From Oscillospiraceae bacterium (lineage in GTDB: Bacteria > Bacillota > Clostridia > UMGS1883): a stretch of DNA of 36,472 nucleotides. The stretch's first letter is position 1; each line of letters opens with the position of its first letter. The stretch spans positions 73,123 through 109,594 of the forward strand of contig SVJW01000001.1 in assembly GCA_015068735.1 (NCBI GenBank). Reading direction: 5' to 3'. The notes beneath the pieces are model-generated. The model worked only from the letters and a program-made list of their open reading frames with translations. It was not told where the DNA came from and did no database searches. This document shows, piece after piece, positions 24,720 to 33,053 of the stretch. Position numbers and translations under genes: made by a program.

Positions 24720-25394
24720 ATGGCTGAAAAATACGGCACAATTCCAAAAAGGTTCACCAAGGAATGGTGGAGCTGGTACTGGATGTACTATAAATGGCAT
24801 ACTATCGGGGTTTTATTTGTTTTGTTTCTGGTTGTACTGACTGTCACTGAGTCTATTACAGCTGAAAAATATGATACAACGGTAATTTATGCCGGTCGCA
24901 GATATTGCAACGATTCAACAGTCTCAAAGGTAGAAGAAGTTCTCTCCCCTTTGTGTGAAGATCTGGATGGTAATGGCAAGAAATCCCTTCAGTTTTTAAG
25001 TTATGACGTTGACCTTAATTCATCTGATGTTCAGTATCTGGAGGCAAGAAGGCTTAAACTTGATACTTCCTTTACCGGTGGTGACACCTTCCTTTATATA
25101 ATGGATAAAGAATTAGCGGATATTTATAAGTTCGATGGTGTCGACACTATCGTTTTTGCACCTCTTGAAGACTGGGTAACGGCAGATATTTCCGGATTTG
25201 AAACTTTTGATGCACACGGTAAGGCTTACGGAGTTGATATTTCTGATCTTAAAATTTTCAAAGATGCAGGTGTTGACACTTCAGGGCTGTATCTGTTTAT
25301 GCGATACTATCCAAGAAAAGAGCAGATGAAGGAAGAGCTTAAAGGGTATGAAGCATCTGTCGAGCTTGCAAATAAAATGTTATCTGTACAATAA
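24720..25394 (+). CDS. Membrane-anchored protein of unknown function
   Basis: 224 residues. The N-terminal 27 are rich in aromatic residues (KEWWSWYWMYYKWHTIG), followed by one membrane segment (about 28-46, VLFVLFLVVLTVT). A soluble domain of about 175 residues then probably faces outside. That domain begins YDTTVIYAGRRY and has a mixed alpha/beta look, with FLYIMDKELADI and DTIVFAPLEDW. I recognise no family, although clostridial proteins with this kind of N-terminus followed by a periplasm-like domain are familiar. The real start is ATG 24720 with AAGGAG nearby. It is convergent with the DUF624 gene and shares its terminator. A sporulation link rests only on the weak promoter guess. Confidence 0.75.
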   Translation: MAEKYGTIPKRFTKEWWSWYWMYYKWHTIGVLFVLFLVVLTVTESITAEKYDTTVIYAGRRYCNDSTVSKVEEVLSPLCEDLDGNGKKSLQFLSYDVDLNSSDVQYLEARRLKLDTSFTGGDTFLYIMDKELADIYKFDGVDTIVFAPLEDWVTADISGFETFDAHGKAYGVDISDLKIFKDAGVDTSGLYLFMRYYPRKEQMKEELKGYEASVELANKMLSVQ

Positions 25395-25395
25395 A

Positions 25396-25432
25396 AAATA
25401 TGGTTACGGTTTTTACCGTAACCATTTTTTTA
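25396..25432. terminator. Bidirectional terminator between the unknown gene and the galE operon
   Basis: ATGGTTACGG (25400-25409) pairs perfectly with CCGTAACCAT (25416-25425). A T-run follows on plus, and an A-run before it serves the minus strand. Its right edge touches the stop codon of the DUF624 gene. Confidence 0.92.
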
Positions 25433-26302
25433 TTCGTCGTCTTCCGTATCTTTCTTTTCTGCCTCTTCCTGCATTTTAAGGCTGGGCTCTAAAAGATATT
25501 TCTTTACAATATTATTTGTAATAAAGCTTTGCGTAAAGGTCAATAACACAAAATAAATCGTCAAAAGAATTGCTATACCTGCCGCAAATATTTCAGCAAT
25601 AAGAGTATATGTCAGACACATCATAGTAATGACGACAATCGCTGCAAAAATATTCCATTTTAATCCTGCAAAAGTAAGAAGCAATGCATTTCTGTAAACA
25701 TGCTTTGTTTTCAATTCAAACTCTGCAGCAATGCGGTATGTATAAAACTGCATAACGAAAAATACCATGGCAATAACTATTATGAACGTTCTCAGCACAC
25801 TTGCCATTGCGCCCCCCATAACATAACTATAGAAGAGGAAAGCAAAAGCGCAGGCAAAAAACACAAGAGTATTTATCAGATACATCGCTATTCCCTGCTT
25901 AAAGTTGTGCTTGAAACTATCTATAAAGTCAGACCATATCCAGGCATTGGTGTCCCTTACATACTTTCCTGTAATAGTGTTCATTGCAATTGTTGCCGGA
26001 CCGCTTCCCGTCGCTTGGAATATAAGAGCCGTAAAAGGTACTGATAAAACTGTCATCACTGCATAAAGATCCATGGTTTTTTCAATTCCCTCGAATGAAA
26101 TTACGGCGTTCATCAGATAAGTAGCAATGAAAAAACTTATTATAATAGCAGGGATAGAAAATAATAAATACATTAAATTTACTGAAACAAGTTTTCCGAA
26201 TCTTCTGAAAAGTATGTCAAAATACAATGAAATCCCTGTTTTTTCAACATCTTCCTTGCTTATTCCCTTGCCGGGTTTTGTATAACTTCTAAATATTGCC
26301 AT
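25430..26302 (-). CDS. DUF624 (YesL-like) multi-pass membrane protein
   Basis: 290 residues from ATG 26302, with AAGGAG seven bases upstream; an ORF extension to 26329 lacks such a site and overlaps the gene before. About five membrane segments are visible, for example LMYLLFSIPAIIISFFIATY, VFFACAFAFLFYSYV and FIIVIAMVFFVMQFY. The soluble segment WSDFIDSFKHNFKQG and the early ISLYFDILFRRFGKLVSVN are typical of DUF624/YesL proteins, often found with carbohydrate transport genes. A charged tail (EEAEKKDTEDDE) ends it. The function is unknown. It is the last gene of the galE-pgi-DUF4340 run, one base after the preceding stop. Confidence 0.82.
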   Translation of the reverse strand: MAIFRSYTKPGKGISKEDVEKTGISLYFDILFRRFGKLVSVNLMYLLFSIPAIIISFFIATYLMNAVISFEGIEKTMDLYAVMTVLSVPFTALIFQATGSGPATIAMNTITGKYVRDTNAWIWSDFIDSFKHNFKQGIAMYLINTLVFFACAFAFLFYSYVMGGAMASVLRTFIIVIAMVFFVMQFYTYRIAAEFELKTKHVYRNALLLTFAGLKWNIFAAIVVITMMCLTYTLIAEIFAAGIAILLTIYFVLLTFTQSFITNNIVKKYLLEPSLKMQEEAEKKDTEDDE

Positions 26303-26303
26303 T

Positions 26304-27710
26304 TTAATTCTCCTTAGTAAAACTTTCAATCACACCGTCAATATCCTCTTTAGATACCAACCCTGTCAGATCGTTCATAGCTTTTACGATGCAATAGTTT
26401 TCATCATAATTATAATATTTATATGCGATTGATGTATTGTCTGTGAAGTTGTAGGTTATTTCTGCATAAACTTCTCCTTCAGGTGTATCCTGAACGAAAT
26501 CTTTTGCGGAAACAGCTATGACAGACTGATAAAGCTGTTTAAACTCCTTCTCCTTCACAACAATATCATTTATCATATAGTTTGTGAAGTCGTTATCCCT
26601 TATCAATTTCATGGAATAGCTCTTTTCACCTTTAGTAATGTTAATGCTTGAAACATCTGCAATATTGTGTAAGCCAATGAAACCTTCCACATAGTCTGCA
26701 GCTTTGAAATCCTTAATAGCATTATACAAAGGACTTTCAACAAGGTAAACTACCGGAGAATCATTGCACATAAGATACACTTTTCCATCTGTTTCGTTTC
26801 CTATTTTAAGGGTTGTTGTCCCGAGTCCGTCTGTTATGGTCAAAGAGAGAACTGCAGGAGAAAGTCCGTACGAAGAAAGATTGGACGGATTTTCTTCAAC
26901 AATATCTTCTGCGACAATCTCATCAGGAATATTCTCAAACATATACTGCAGTACACCTAACGCCGCATTTTTATTGCTGTAAGGATATGTTACCATATAT
27001 GATGTTGTCTGATAGTTGTTTGTAGGAACAAAGTTTTCGTCAATTTCTACCGTAACTTCTTTCTTCCCGTTTTTATGGATTGTGAAATTTTTTACGGTTT
27101 CATCATCCAAAGAACAAACAAACTTATCCCTGTACTCTCCGGGATGCTTCATAAGATTTTCATAAACCTCAGCAGGAATTGTATAAACACTGCCGTCGCT
27201 TTCCGTCATTGCATAGTATTCAAAATCAGATAACCGGTTTCCCAGAAGCAATTTAAATTCTGTTCCGTCGTTGTAAATTACAGTAACACTTTTATCGGTA
27301 TTTTCAAGACCGTAATCCGAAAGAGAATTTACTTTTTCGATTTTTTTCACATAAGGAACAGTTGCTGCTGATGGAAACACCTGTATTGCAAGGTCTGTAT
27401 TCTGAAGGAATTTACTTTCATATCCCTCAACCTCAAATCCGACATTATTATTAACGGTGTATGTTATTTCACCGTTACTTATCTGAACTTTAGTGATATT
27501 TTCTACTTTATCCTCAACTATATTTCCTGCAACAGGCGGAGCGGTAGGTTCGCTCTTGTTGTCCTTCCCTTTACCAAAATTGCTTATAACCAGGATAGTT
27601 CCTATCGCCACAGCGATAATAACCAGCGTTGCAATAATTCCGATAATTATTTTTTTCTTCTTTGCTTCTGTCTGTTTTCTTAAAATTTCTTTTTTCTTTC
27701 TGTTACTCAA
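26304..27710 (-). CDS. DUF4340 domain protein, single-pass membrane anchored
   Basis: 468 residues. The N-terminal 20 are lysine-rich, followed by one membrane segment (about 21-43, IIIGIIATLVIIAVAIGTIL) and then a large outer domain. Two related modules show the DUF4340 pattern: LSDYGLENTDKSVTVIYNDG...LLLGN (about 129-157) and LSSYGLSPAVLSLTITDGLG...LKIGN (about 276-304), each leading to a YYAM/VYLM strand. DUF4340 proteins often accompany gliding-type ABC exporters; none is seen here. It follows pgi by 20 bases and precedes the DUF624 gene, suggesting a cell-envelope role within a sugar-metabolism operon. The molecular function is unknown. Confidence 0.8.
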   Translation of the reverse strand: MSNRKKKEILRKQTEAKKKKIIIGIIATLVIIAVAIGTILVISNFGKGKDNKSEPTAPPVAGNIVEDKVENITKVQISNGEITYTVNNNVGFEVEGYESKFLQNTDLAIQVFPSAATVPYVKKIEKVNSLSDYGLENTDKSVTVIYNDGTEFKLLLGNRLSDFEYYAMTESDGSVYTIPAEVYENLMKHPGEYRDKFVCSLDDETVKNFTIHKNGKKEVTVEIDENFVPTNNYQTTSYMVTYPYSNKNAALGVLQYMFENIPDEIVAEDIVEENPSNLSSYGLSPAVLSLTITDGLGTTTLKIGNETDGKVYLMCNDSPVVYLVESPLYNAIKDFKAADYVEGFIGLHNIADVSSINITKGEKSYSMKLIRDNDFTNYMINDIVVKEKEFKQLYQSVIAVSAKDFVQDTPEGEVYAEITYNFTDNTSIAYKYYNYDENYCIVKAMNDLTGLVSKEDIDGVIESFTKEN

Positions 27711-27730
27711 AACTTTTAACTCTCCTCGCC

Positions 27731-29065
27731 TTAAAGTCTTGCCTGAAGAGCTGCCTGCTGTTCTTCATATCCCGGTTTACCTAAAAGCGCAAACATATTT
27801 TTCTTGTAGTCTTCAACGCCGGGCTGGTCAAAGGGATTTACACCGAGAACATATCCGCTTACGCCACAAGCCTTTTCAAAGAAGTAGATAAGGTTACCGA
27901 GGCAGTATTCGTCCATTTTTTCAGCACGGAGGATAAGATTAGGAACATCGCCGTCTGTATGCGCAAGAAGTGTTCCGTTGAAAGCCTGCTCGTTAACATA
28001 GCTCACATTCTTTCCTGCAAGGAAGTTAAGTCCGTCTACGTTGTCGCTATCTTCTTTGATAACAATGTCCTTTTTCGCATTGTCAAAGAATATAACAGTT
28101 TCAAACATCATACGAAGACCCTGCTGAATGTACTGACCCATAGAGTGAAGGTCGGCAGAAAAATCAACTGCTGCAGGGAAAATACCCTTGTTTTCCTTGC
28201 CTTCGCTTTCGCCGAAGAGCTGTTTCCACCACTCTGCAAAGTAGTGTACCTGAGGCTCGTAGTTAACCATAATTTCAATATTTTTGCCCTTGCGGTAAAG
28301 AGCGTTTCTTGCAGCTACATATTTATAACAATCATTTTCCTCAAGATTGGGGTTAGCATATTCCTTCATAGCGTCATATGCACCCTGCATAAGAGCGTCA
28401 ATATCTGCACCGCTTGCAGCAATTGGAAGAAGACCTACTGCTGTAAGAACGCTGTAACGTCCGCCAACATTATCCGGAACTACGAATGTTTCGTATCCTT
28501 CTTCATCAGCAAGGTTTTTAAGAGCACCTCTTGCCTTGTCGGTTGTAGCAAAGATTCTTTCCTTTGCGCCTTCCTTGCCGTACTTTTCAATAAGAAGTTC
28601 ACGGAACACACGGAATGCAATCGCAGGCTCTGTTGTAGTACCACTCTTGGAAATGATGTTTACGGAGAAGTCAATATCCTTAACCTTTTCAATAAGGTCA
28701 GCAAGGTAAGATGAGCTGATTGAGTTACCTGCAAAGTAAATCTGTACTCCGTTTTCGTTGTAATTTGCAAATGTGCTGTGAAGCATTTCAACAGCCATTC
28801 TTGCACCGAGGTAGCTTCCGCCGATACCGATAACGATAAGTGCTTTAGAATTCTTCTTGATTTTTTCTGCAGCTACCTTAATTCTTGCAAACTCTTCCTT
28901 GTCATAATTTTCGGGAAGATTTACCCATCCAAGGAAATCGCTTCCTCTCCCTGTACCGTTGTGAAGAGTATTGTGTGCAGCCTGAATTGCACCGTCAAGC
29001 GCTGCTATTTCATCCTTTGATATAAATTTTCCTGCTTTTGTGTAATCGAATCTGATTTTTGTCAT
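27731..29065 (-). CDS. pgi: Glucose-6-phosphate isomerase
   Basis: 444 residues, the size of Bacillus/Clostridium-type Pgi. Motifs include [18 protein letters not shown] (about 78-95) for sugar phosphate binding, [14 protein letters not shown] (about 140-153), [15 protein letters not shown] and the C-terminal [16 protein letters not shown] with the catalytic Lys region. It interconverts glucose-6-phosphate and fructose-6-phosphate. The start is ATG 29065, preceded by AAGGAGGA; the longer open frame into galE has no ribosome site and is not coding. It lies 13 bases after galE. Confidence 0.96.
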   Translation of the reverse strand: MTKIRFDYTKAGKFISKDEIAALDGAIQAAHNTLHNGTGRGSDFLGWVNLPENYDKEEFARIKVAAEKIKKNSKALIVIGIGGSYLGARMAVEMLHSTFANYNENGVQIYFAGNSISSSYLADLIEKVKDIDFSVNIISKSGTTTEPAIAFRVFRELLIEKYGKEGAKERIFATTDKARGALKNLADEEGYETFVVPDNVGGRYSVLTAVGLLPIAASGADIDALMQGAYDAMKEYANPNLEENDCYKYVAARNALYRKGKNIEIMVNYEPQVHYFAEWWKQLFGESEGKENKGIFPAAVDFSADLHSMGQYIQQGLRMMFETVIFFDNAKKDIVIKEDSDNVDGLNFLAGKNVSYVNEQAFNGTLLAHTDGDVPNLILRAEKMDEYCLGNLIYFFEKACGVSGYVLGVNPFDQPGVEDYKKNMFALLGKPGYEEQQAALQARL

Positions 29066-29078
29066 TTTATTGTCCTCC

Positions 29079-30092
29079 TTATTCATTAAATCCATTGGGA
29101 TTTTTACTTTGCCAATTCCATGCGTCGGCACACATTTCTGCAATGCCCCGCTGTGCTTCCCAACCAAGCTCTTCCTTTGCCTTGGTTGCATCTGCATAAC
29201 AGATAGCAACGTCGCCGGGTCTGGGGGGAGCAATTACGTAGGGAAGATCTTTTCCGCAAGCCTCTGAAAATGCTTTTACAATCTCGAGAACGCTATAGCC
29301 CTGACCTGTACCCAAGTTGTAGATATGTACTCCCGGAACGTTGCTTCTCTTTTCTACCGCTTTAAGATGACCGAGTGCAAGGTCAACAACATGTATGTAG
29401 TCACGAACACCTGTACCGTCATGAGTGGGGTAGCAGTCTCCGAATACATTTACTCTTTCAAGTCTTCCTACCGCAACCTGTGCAACATAAGGAAGCAAGT
29501 TATTGGGAATACCCTTGGGGTCTTCACCGATAGTACCGCTCTTATGCGCACCAATGGGATTAAAGTAACGCAGAAGCACTACGCTGAAACGATTGTCTGA
29601 AACATACACATCGCTCAGCACTCTTTCAAGCATAAGTTTTGTAGAGCCGTAGGGATTTGTTGTTGAAAGAGGGAAATCCTCTCTTATCGGAACGGTTTCG
29701 GGGCTTCCGTAAACAGTTGCCGAGGAGGAGAACACAATGTTGAATACATTGTGTTCTTTCATTACCTTAACAAGGTTAAATGTACCTGTCATATTATTAT
29801 GGTAATATTCAAGAGGCTTTGCCACAGATTCGCCTACCGCCTTAAGCCCTGCGAAATGAATTACCGCCTCTACCTCATTATCATCAAAAACTTTTGTAAG
29901 TCCTTCATAATCAAGGATATCACATTTATAAAAAGGAAAGTCTTTGCCTGTAATTTTTTTTACTGCGTCAAGAGACTTTTCGCAAGAATTTGAAAGATTA
30001 TCAACAACAACTATTTCATGACCTGCATTAAGAAGCTCCACGCAAGTATGACTGCCGATATATCCGGCACCGCCGGTAACAAGAATTTTCAT
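29079..30092 (-). CDS. galE: UDP-glucose 4-epimerase
   Basis: 337 residues. An N-terminal Rossmann fold carries [10 protein letters not shown] (6-15) for NAD. The short-chain dehydrogenase active site is complete: S122-S124 (FSSSATVYG), Y148 and K152 (NPYGSTK). It interconverts UDP-glucose and UDP-galactose, feeding surface glycan or galactose metabolism. It is first in the operon galE-pgi-DUF4340-DUF624, with a clear sigma-A promoter (30133-30161) and SD GGAGGCG. No galK or galT is nearby, which favours a biosynthetic role. Confidence 0.95.
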   Translation of the reverse strand: MKILVTGGAGYIGSHTCVELLNAGHEIVVVDNLSNSCEKSLDAVKKITGKDFPFYKCDILDYEGLTKVFDDNEVEAVIHFAGLKAVGESVAKPLEYYHNNMTGTFNLVKVMKEHNVFNIVFSSSATVYGSPETVPIREDFPLSTTNPYGSTKLMLERVLSDVYVSDNRFSVVLLRYFNPIGAHKSGTIGEDPKGIPNNLLPYVAQVAVGRLERVNVFGDCYPTHDGTGVRDYIHVVDLALGHLKAVEKRSNVPGVHIYNLGTGQGYSVLEIVKAFSEACGKDLPYVIAPPRPGDVAICYADATKAKEELGWEAQRGIAEMCADAWNWQSKNPNGFNE

Positions 30093-30132
30093 TATATATG
30101 CGCCTCCATATTGTATATAATATATCTACTAT

Positions 30133-30161
30133 ATTTTATAACATTACAAAAGTGATGTCAA
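30133..30161 (-). promoter_or_regulatory. Sigma-A promoter of galE-pgi-DUF4340-DUF624
   Basis: On the minus strand, -35 TTGACA (30161-30156), 17 bases, -10 TAAAAT (30138-30133). Confidence 0.82.
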
Positions 30162-30623
30162 GCAAAACGGAATTATGTTTTTTGTCTTTTTACAAACATT
30201 ATTTCCATATTCCGCGCTATTCTCATTTTTTAATATTTTCATACTGTTTTTTCAGCAATCGATATTGCCTCGTTCGGTGCGACGAACTTCGACATTTCCC
30301 CTTATCTCAGTTGTTTTTTATTATTATTCAAAAACTTTATGTAAACCGTTTTTTTCGCTTTAATATGCTATTTTCATTTTTAACAGGTTTTAAAAAAATT
30401 ATTGTTAATATCTGTTTAAACTGTTAATAACTCTTGTTAATAACCTAATTTTTAGGGTTTTGACTGTTGATAACTTTAATTAAACCATTTCAACCCAATA
30501 TTTTTTATGTAAACTCAGGTGTACATAAAAAAATTATAATCTTTCAATTATTGAAACCTGTATTTTTACAAATTGCGACAATAAAACACGCCTTTCCCCA
30601 TTCTTTTCAAGCGTTTAACGGAT
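30162..30623. other. AT-rich 460-bp spacer with palindromes and DnaA-box-like direct repeats
   Basis: No gene is supported here; ORFs in it lack ribosome sites. It holds direct repeats TGTTAATAAC (30422-30431 and 30435-30444), TGTTGATAAC (30465-30474) and TGTTAATAT (30403-30411). It also holds a hairpin TTTTTTATGTA/TACATAAAAAA (30501-30511 with 30522-30532) and a perfect 15-base palindrome TTTCAAT-T-ATTGAAA (30542-30556). Confidence 0.6.
30403..30474 (-). repeat. Four DnaA-box-like 9-mers (TTATYAACA type)
   Basis: Read on the minus strand these are TTATCAACA (30473-30465, one mismatch to TTATCCACA), TTATTAACA (30443-30435), TTATTAACA (30430-30422) and ATATTAACA (30411-30403). All share one orientation. 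They could equally be operator repeats for an unknown regulator. Confidence 0.4.
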
Positions 30624-30667
30624 AAAAAAACATCGCAATCCTAACCAAAAAGGATTGCGATGTTTTT
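30624..30667 (-). terminator. Terminator of the aromatic 2-oxoacid operon
   Basis: Plus 30631-30641 (CATCGCAATCC) pairs exactly with 30652-30662 (GGATTGCGATG), with A7 before and T5 after. On the minus strand it ends in seven U. It lies about 45 bases after the ACT gene stop. Confidence 0.92.
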
Positions 30668-30708
30668 CATAGGTTGTATAAATATACGTTCAAGTGTATA
30701 ATTATCGA

Positions 30709-31140
30709 TTATAATGCATCGATATCTGCCTGGCTCACAAGTTTTACACCATTATCGGTAAGAATCTTTGCAGCCTTTTCATTATCTTCAACACGAAGAA
30801 CAACATAAGCATGCTGACCGGAAATTGTGATGAAAGCATAGAGATATTCAACGTTGATGTTGTTTTTGCTCATAAGCTCGAGCACAGAAGAAAGACCGCC
30901 TGCGACATCAGGAATTTCAACACCGATAACCTTTGTTATTGAAACAACGCAGTCATTCTTATGAAGAGCGTCCTTCGCCTTTTCAACATCGCTTACAATA
31001 AGGCGAAGAATACCGAATTCCTGTGTATCAGCCACGCTGAGAGCACGGATGCTTACGCCTGCTTCTGCAATGCTCTTTGTAATATCGGCAACTGTGCCGG
31101 CTTTGTTTTCTACAAAAATTGATAACTGATTAATTGTCAT
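30709..31140 (-). CDS. Tandem ACT-domain amino-acid-binding protein
   Basis: 143 residues from ATG 31140 (AAGGAG upstream; GTG 31149 overlaps that site). Two ACT domains: residues about 1-68 (TINQLSIFVENKAGTVADIT, then ILRLIV) and about 70-140 (VIGVEIPDVAGGLSSVLELM, then AYVVLRV). There is no catalytic domain, so it should bind an amino acid as a sensor or partner subunit. Such stand-alone ACT proteins commonly sit beside phenylacetate-CoA ligase genes, as here, 15 bases after one. Binding of an aromatic amino acid and control of the operon enzymes is an inference from context. Confidence 0.85.
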   Translation of the reverse strand: MTINQLSIFVENKAGTVADITKSIAEAGVSIRALSVADTQEFGILRLIVSDVEKAKDALHKNDCVVSITKVIGVEIPDVAGGLSSVLELMSKNNINVEYLYAFITISGQHAYVVLRVEDNEKAAKILTDNGVKLVSQADIDAL

Positions 31141-31155
31141 TTTCCCCACTCCTTA

Positions 31156-32472
31156 TTAGTTATTATAAAGTTTTCTCTTATCTATTACACGAACAGCTTT
31201 GCCTTCGCTTCTTACAATAGACTTAGGCTCAACAATCTTAACGACTGCGTAAATACCAATCATTGACTTAAGAGCATCTGTTATTTCCTTTTCAATCTTG
31301 GAAAGCTCGTTAATCTTATCGGAGAACAAATCGGGTGTCATTTCAACCCTTACCTCGATAGAGTCGCTTGTACCCTGTCTGTCAACGATAATCTGATAGT
31401 TGCTTGTAAGACCCTTTGCAAGAAGAACCTCCTCAATCTGAGATGGGAATACATTTACGCCCTTAACAATGAGCATATCGTCACTTCTTCCCATGGGTTT
31501 CGCCATTTTAACATGAGTTCTTCCGCAGGAGCATTTTTCTCTTGAGAGGACGCATATATCCTTTGTACGGTAACGAATCATGGGGAATGCTTCCTTAGTG
31601 ATACAGGTAAATACAAGTTCACCCTTTTCACCCTCGGGAAGAACTTCTCCCGTCTTAGGGTCAATAATTTCTGCAATGAAATGGTCTTCGTTTATGTGCA
31701 TACCGGTCTGCGAACTACATTCAAAAGCAACACCGGGGCCGCAAATTTCTGTAAGGCCGTAGATATCATACGCTTTGATACCAAGTCTTTTCTCTATATC
31801 TTTACGCATTTCCTCGGTCCACGCTTCTGCGCCGAAAATACCTGCTTTAAGCTTAACCTGATCCTTGATACCTCTTTCCTCTATGCTTTCTGCAAGGTAT
31901 TGCGCATAAGAAGGAGTACAGCAGATAATTGTAGCTTCAAGGTCTGTCATAAACTGAAGCTGGCGCTCTGTATTACCGGAGGACATTGGAAGCGTAAGAC
32001 AGCCAACCTTGTGGCTTCCGCCGTTAAGTCCGGGACCGCCTGTGAAAAGACCGTATCCGTAGCACACCTGACATACGTCATCCTTTGTTCCGCCTGCTGC
32101 AACAATAGCTCTTGCGCAGCATTCTTCCCAGAGGTCAATATCATTCTGTGTATAGAAAGCAACTACTCTCTTGCCTGTTGTTCCGCTTGTGGACTGAATA
32201 CGAACACATTCGGAAAGGGGTTTTGACATAAGGCCGTAGGGATATGCTTCACGAAGGTCATCCTTTGTGAGGAAAGGAAGCTTGTGAAGGTCATCCACAC
32301 CCTTTATGGCATCGGGAGTAACGCCCTTTTCGTCCATGAGCTTACGGTAGTAGGTGTTGTTCTCGTAAACGTGCTTAACCGTTTTTACGAGACGTTCACT
32401 CTGCCACGCGCGAATTTGCTCATAGGAGGCAGTTTCGATTTCTTTCTGATAGTAGTTTTCCATTTTTGCCAT
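31156..32472 (-). CDS. paaK: Phenylacetate-CoA ligase family enzyme (copy 1)
   Basis: 438 residues. The AMP-binding P-loop STSGTTGKRVVAFYT lies near 92-106, the adenylation motif IYGLTEICGPG near 236-246, and the RYRTKDI segment is followed by CSCGRTH, a cysteine pair kept in PaaK proteins. The C-terminal AMP-binding domain ends with a conserved Lys (GKAVRVIDKR). It activates phenylacetate or related arylacetates to CoA thioesters with ATP, giving AMP and PPi. It lies eight bases after iorB and before the ACT gene. It is clearly diverged from copy 2 (34814-36124), so the two may prefer different aryl acids. Confidence 0.9.
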   Translation of the reverse strand: MAKMENYYQKEIETASYEQIRAWQSERLVKTVKHVYENNTYYRKLMDEKGVTPDAIKGVDDLHKLPFLTKDDLREAYPYGLMSKPLSECVRIQSTSGTTGKRVVAFYTQNDIDLWEECCARAIVAAGGTKDDVCQVCYGYGLFTGGPGLNGGSHKVGCLTLPMSSGNTERQLQFMTDLEATIICCTPSYAQYLAESIEERGIKDQVKLKAGIFGAEAWTEEMRKDIEKRLGIKAYDIYGLTEICGPGVAFECSSQTGMHINEDHFIAEIIDPKTGEVLPEGEKGELVFTCITKEAFPMIRYRTKDICVLSREKCSCGRTHVKMAKPMGRSDDMLIVKGVNVFPSQIEEVLLAKGLTSNYQIIVDRQGTSDSIEVRVEMTPDLFSDKINELSKIEKEITDALKSMIGIYAVVKIVEPKSIVRSEGKAVRVIDKRKLYNN

Positions 32473-32480
32473 CTCTTTTC

Positions 32481-33053
32481 TTAAAAATTATATCCAAGCT
32501 CAAAGGCTTTTTTGTTGAGCTCAACAAACTTAGGAGCAACTGTTTTTTCGATTGCTTCAATCCACTTGTCGTAGCTGATGTCAAAATACTTTGCAAGGCG
32601 TGCCATAAGAACGATATTAACAGCCTTACTGCTTCCTGCTTCGTTTGCAATGGAAAGGGCATCAAGAGCATCTACAAAAGCACCCTTCTCAGAAATTTTG
32701 TCAAGAGCATCTGCCGGATACTGTGCAGCACCGATAATTACTGGCATGGGATCAATCTGTTGAGTATTTACGATAATTTTACCGTCTTTCTTAAGACAGG
32801 AAAGCCATCTTGCCGCTTCGATTTTCTCAAAAGATACGATAAAGTCAGCCTCACCCTCTTCAATAATGGGAGAGTATACCTTTTCGCCGTAACGTACATA
32901 TGTAACAACGCTGCCGCCACGCTGACTCATACCGTGAACCTCAGAAACCTTTACATCGTAGCCTTCGTCCACTAAAAGTCTTCCTAAAAGCTTACTTGCA
33001 AGGAGCGATCCCTGTCCGCCTACGCCGACAATCATAATATTTTTTGTTTCCAT
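32481..33053 (-). CDS. iorB: Indolepyruvate:ferredoxin oxidoreductase, beta subunit
   Basis: 190 residues, the usual IorB length. This is the gamma-type domain of 2-oxoacid:ferredoxin oxidoreductases: VGVGGQGSLLASKLLGRLL at the N-terminus, then EVHGMSQRGGSVVTYVRYG, the hallmark of the family. It pairs with IorA to form the active complex. Its ATG overlaps the iorA stop by one base (TAATG), with an SD in the iorA end, so the subunits are translationally coupled. Confidence 0.93.
   Translation of the reverse strand: METKNIMIVGVGGQGSLLASKLLGRLLVDEGYDVKVSEVHGMSQRGGSVVTYVRYGEKVYSPIIEEGEADFIVSFEKIEAARWLSCLKKDGKIIVNTQQIDPMPVIIGAAQYPADALDKISEKGAFVDALDALSIANEAGSSKAVNIVLMARLAKYFDISYDKWIEAIEKTVAPKFVELNKKAFELGYNF

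Noticed and set aside
27959..28714. 251-codon plus-strand ORF opposite pgi
   Set aside because: Shadow of pgi; similar long antisense frames occur opposite iorA (33548-34300) and paaK and reflect codon bias.
29066..29233. N-terminal extension of pgi upstream of ATG 29065
   Set aside because: It overlaps galE in another frame, has no ribosome site, and the Pgi family begins at MTKIRFDY.
30400..30480. Chromosomal origin of replication
   Set aside because: DnaA-like repeats exist, but dnaA, dnaN, gyrB and similar genes are absent, and the boxes are off-consensus.
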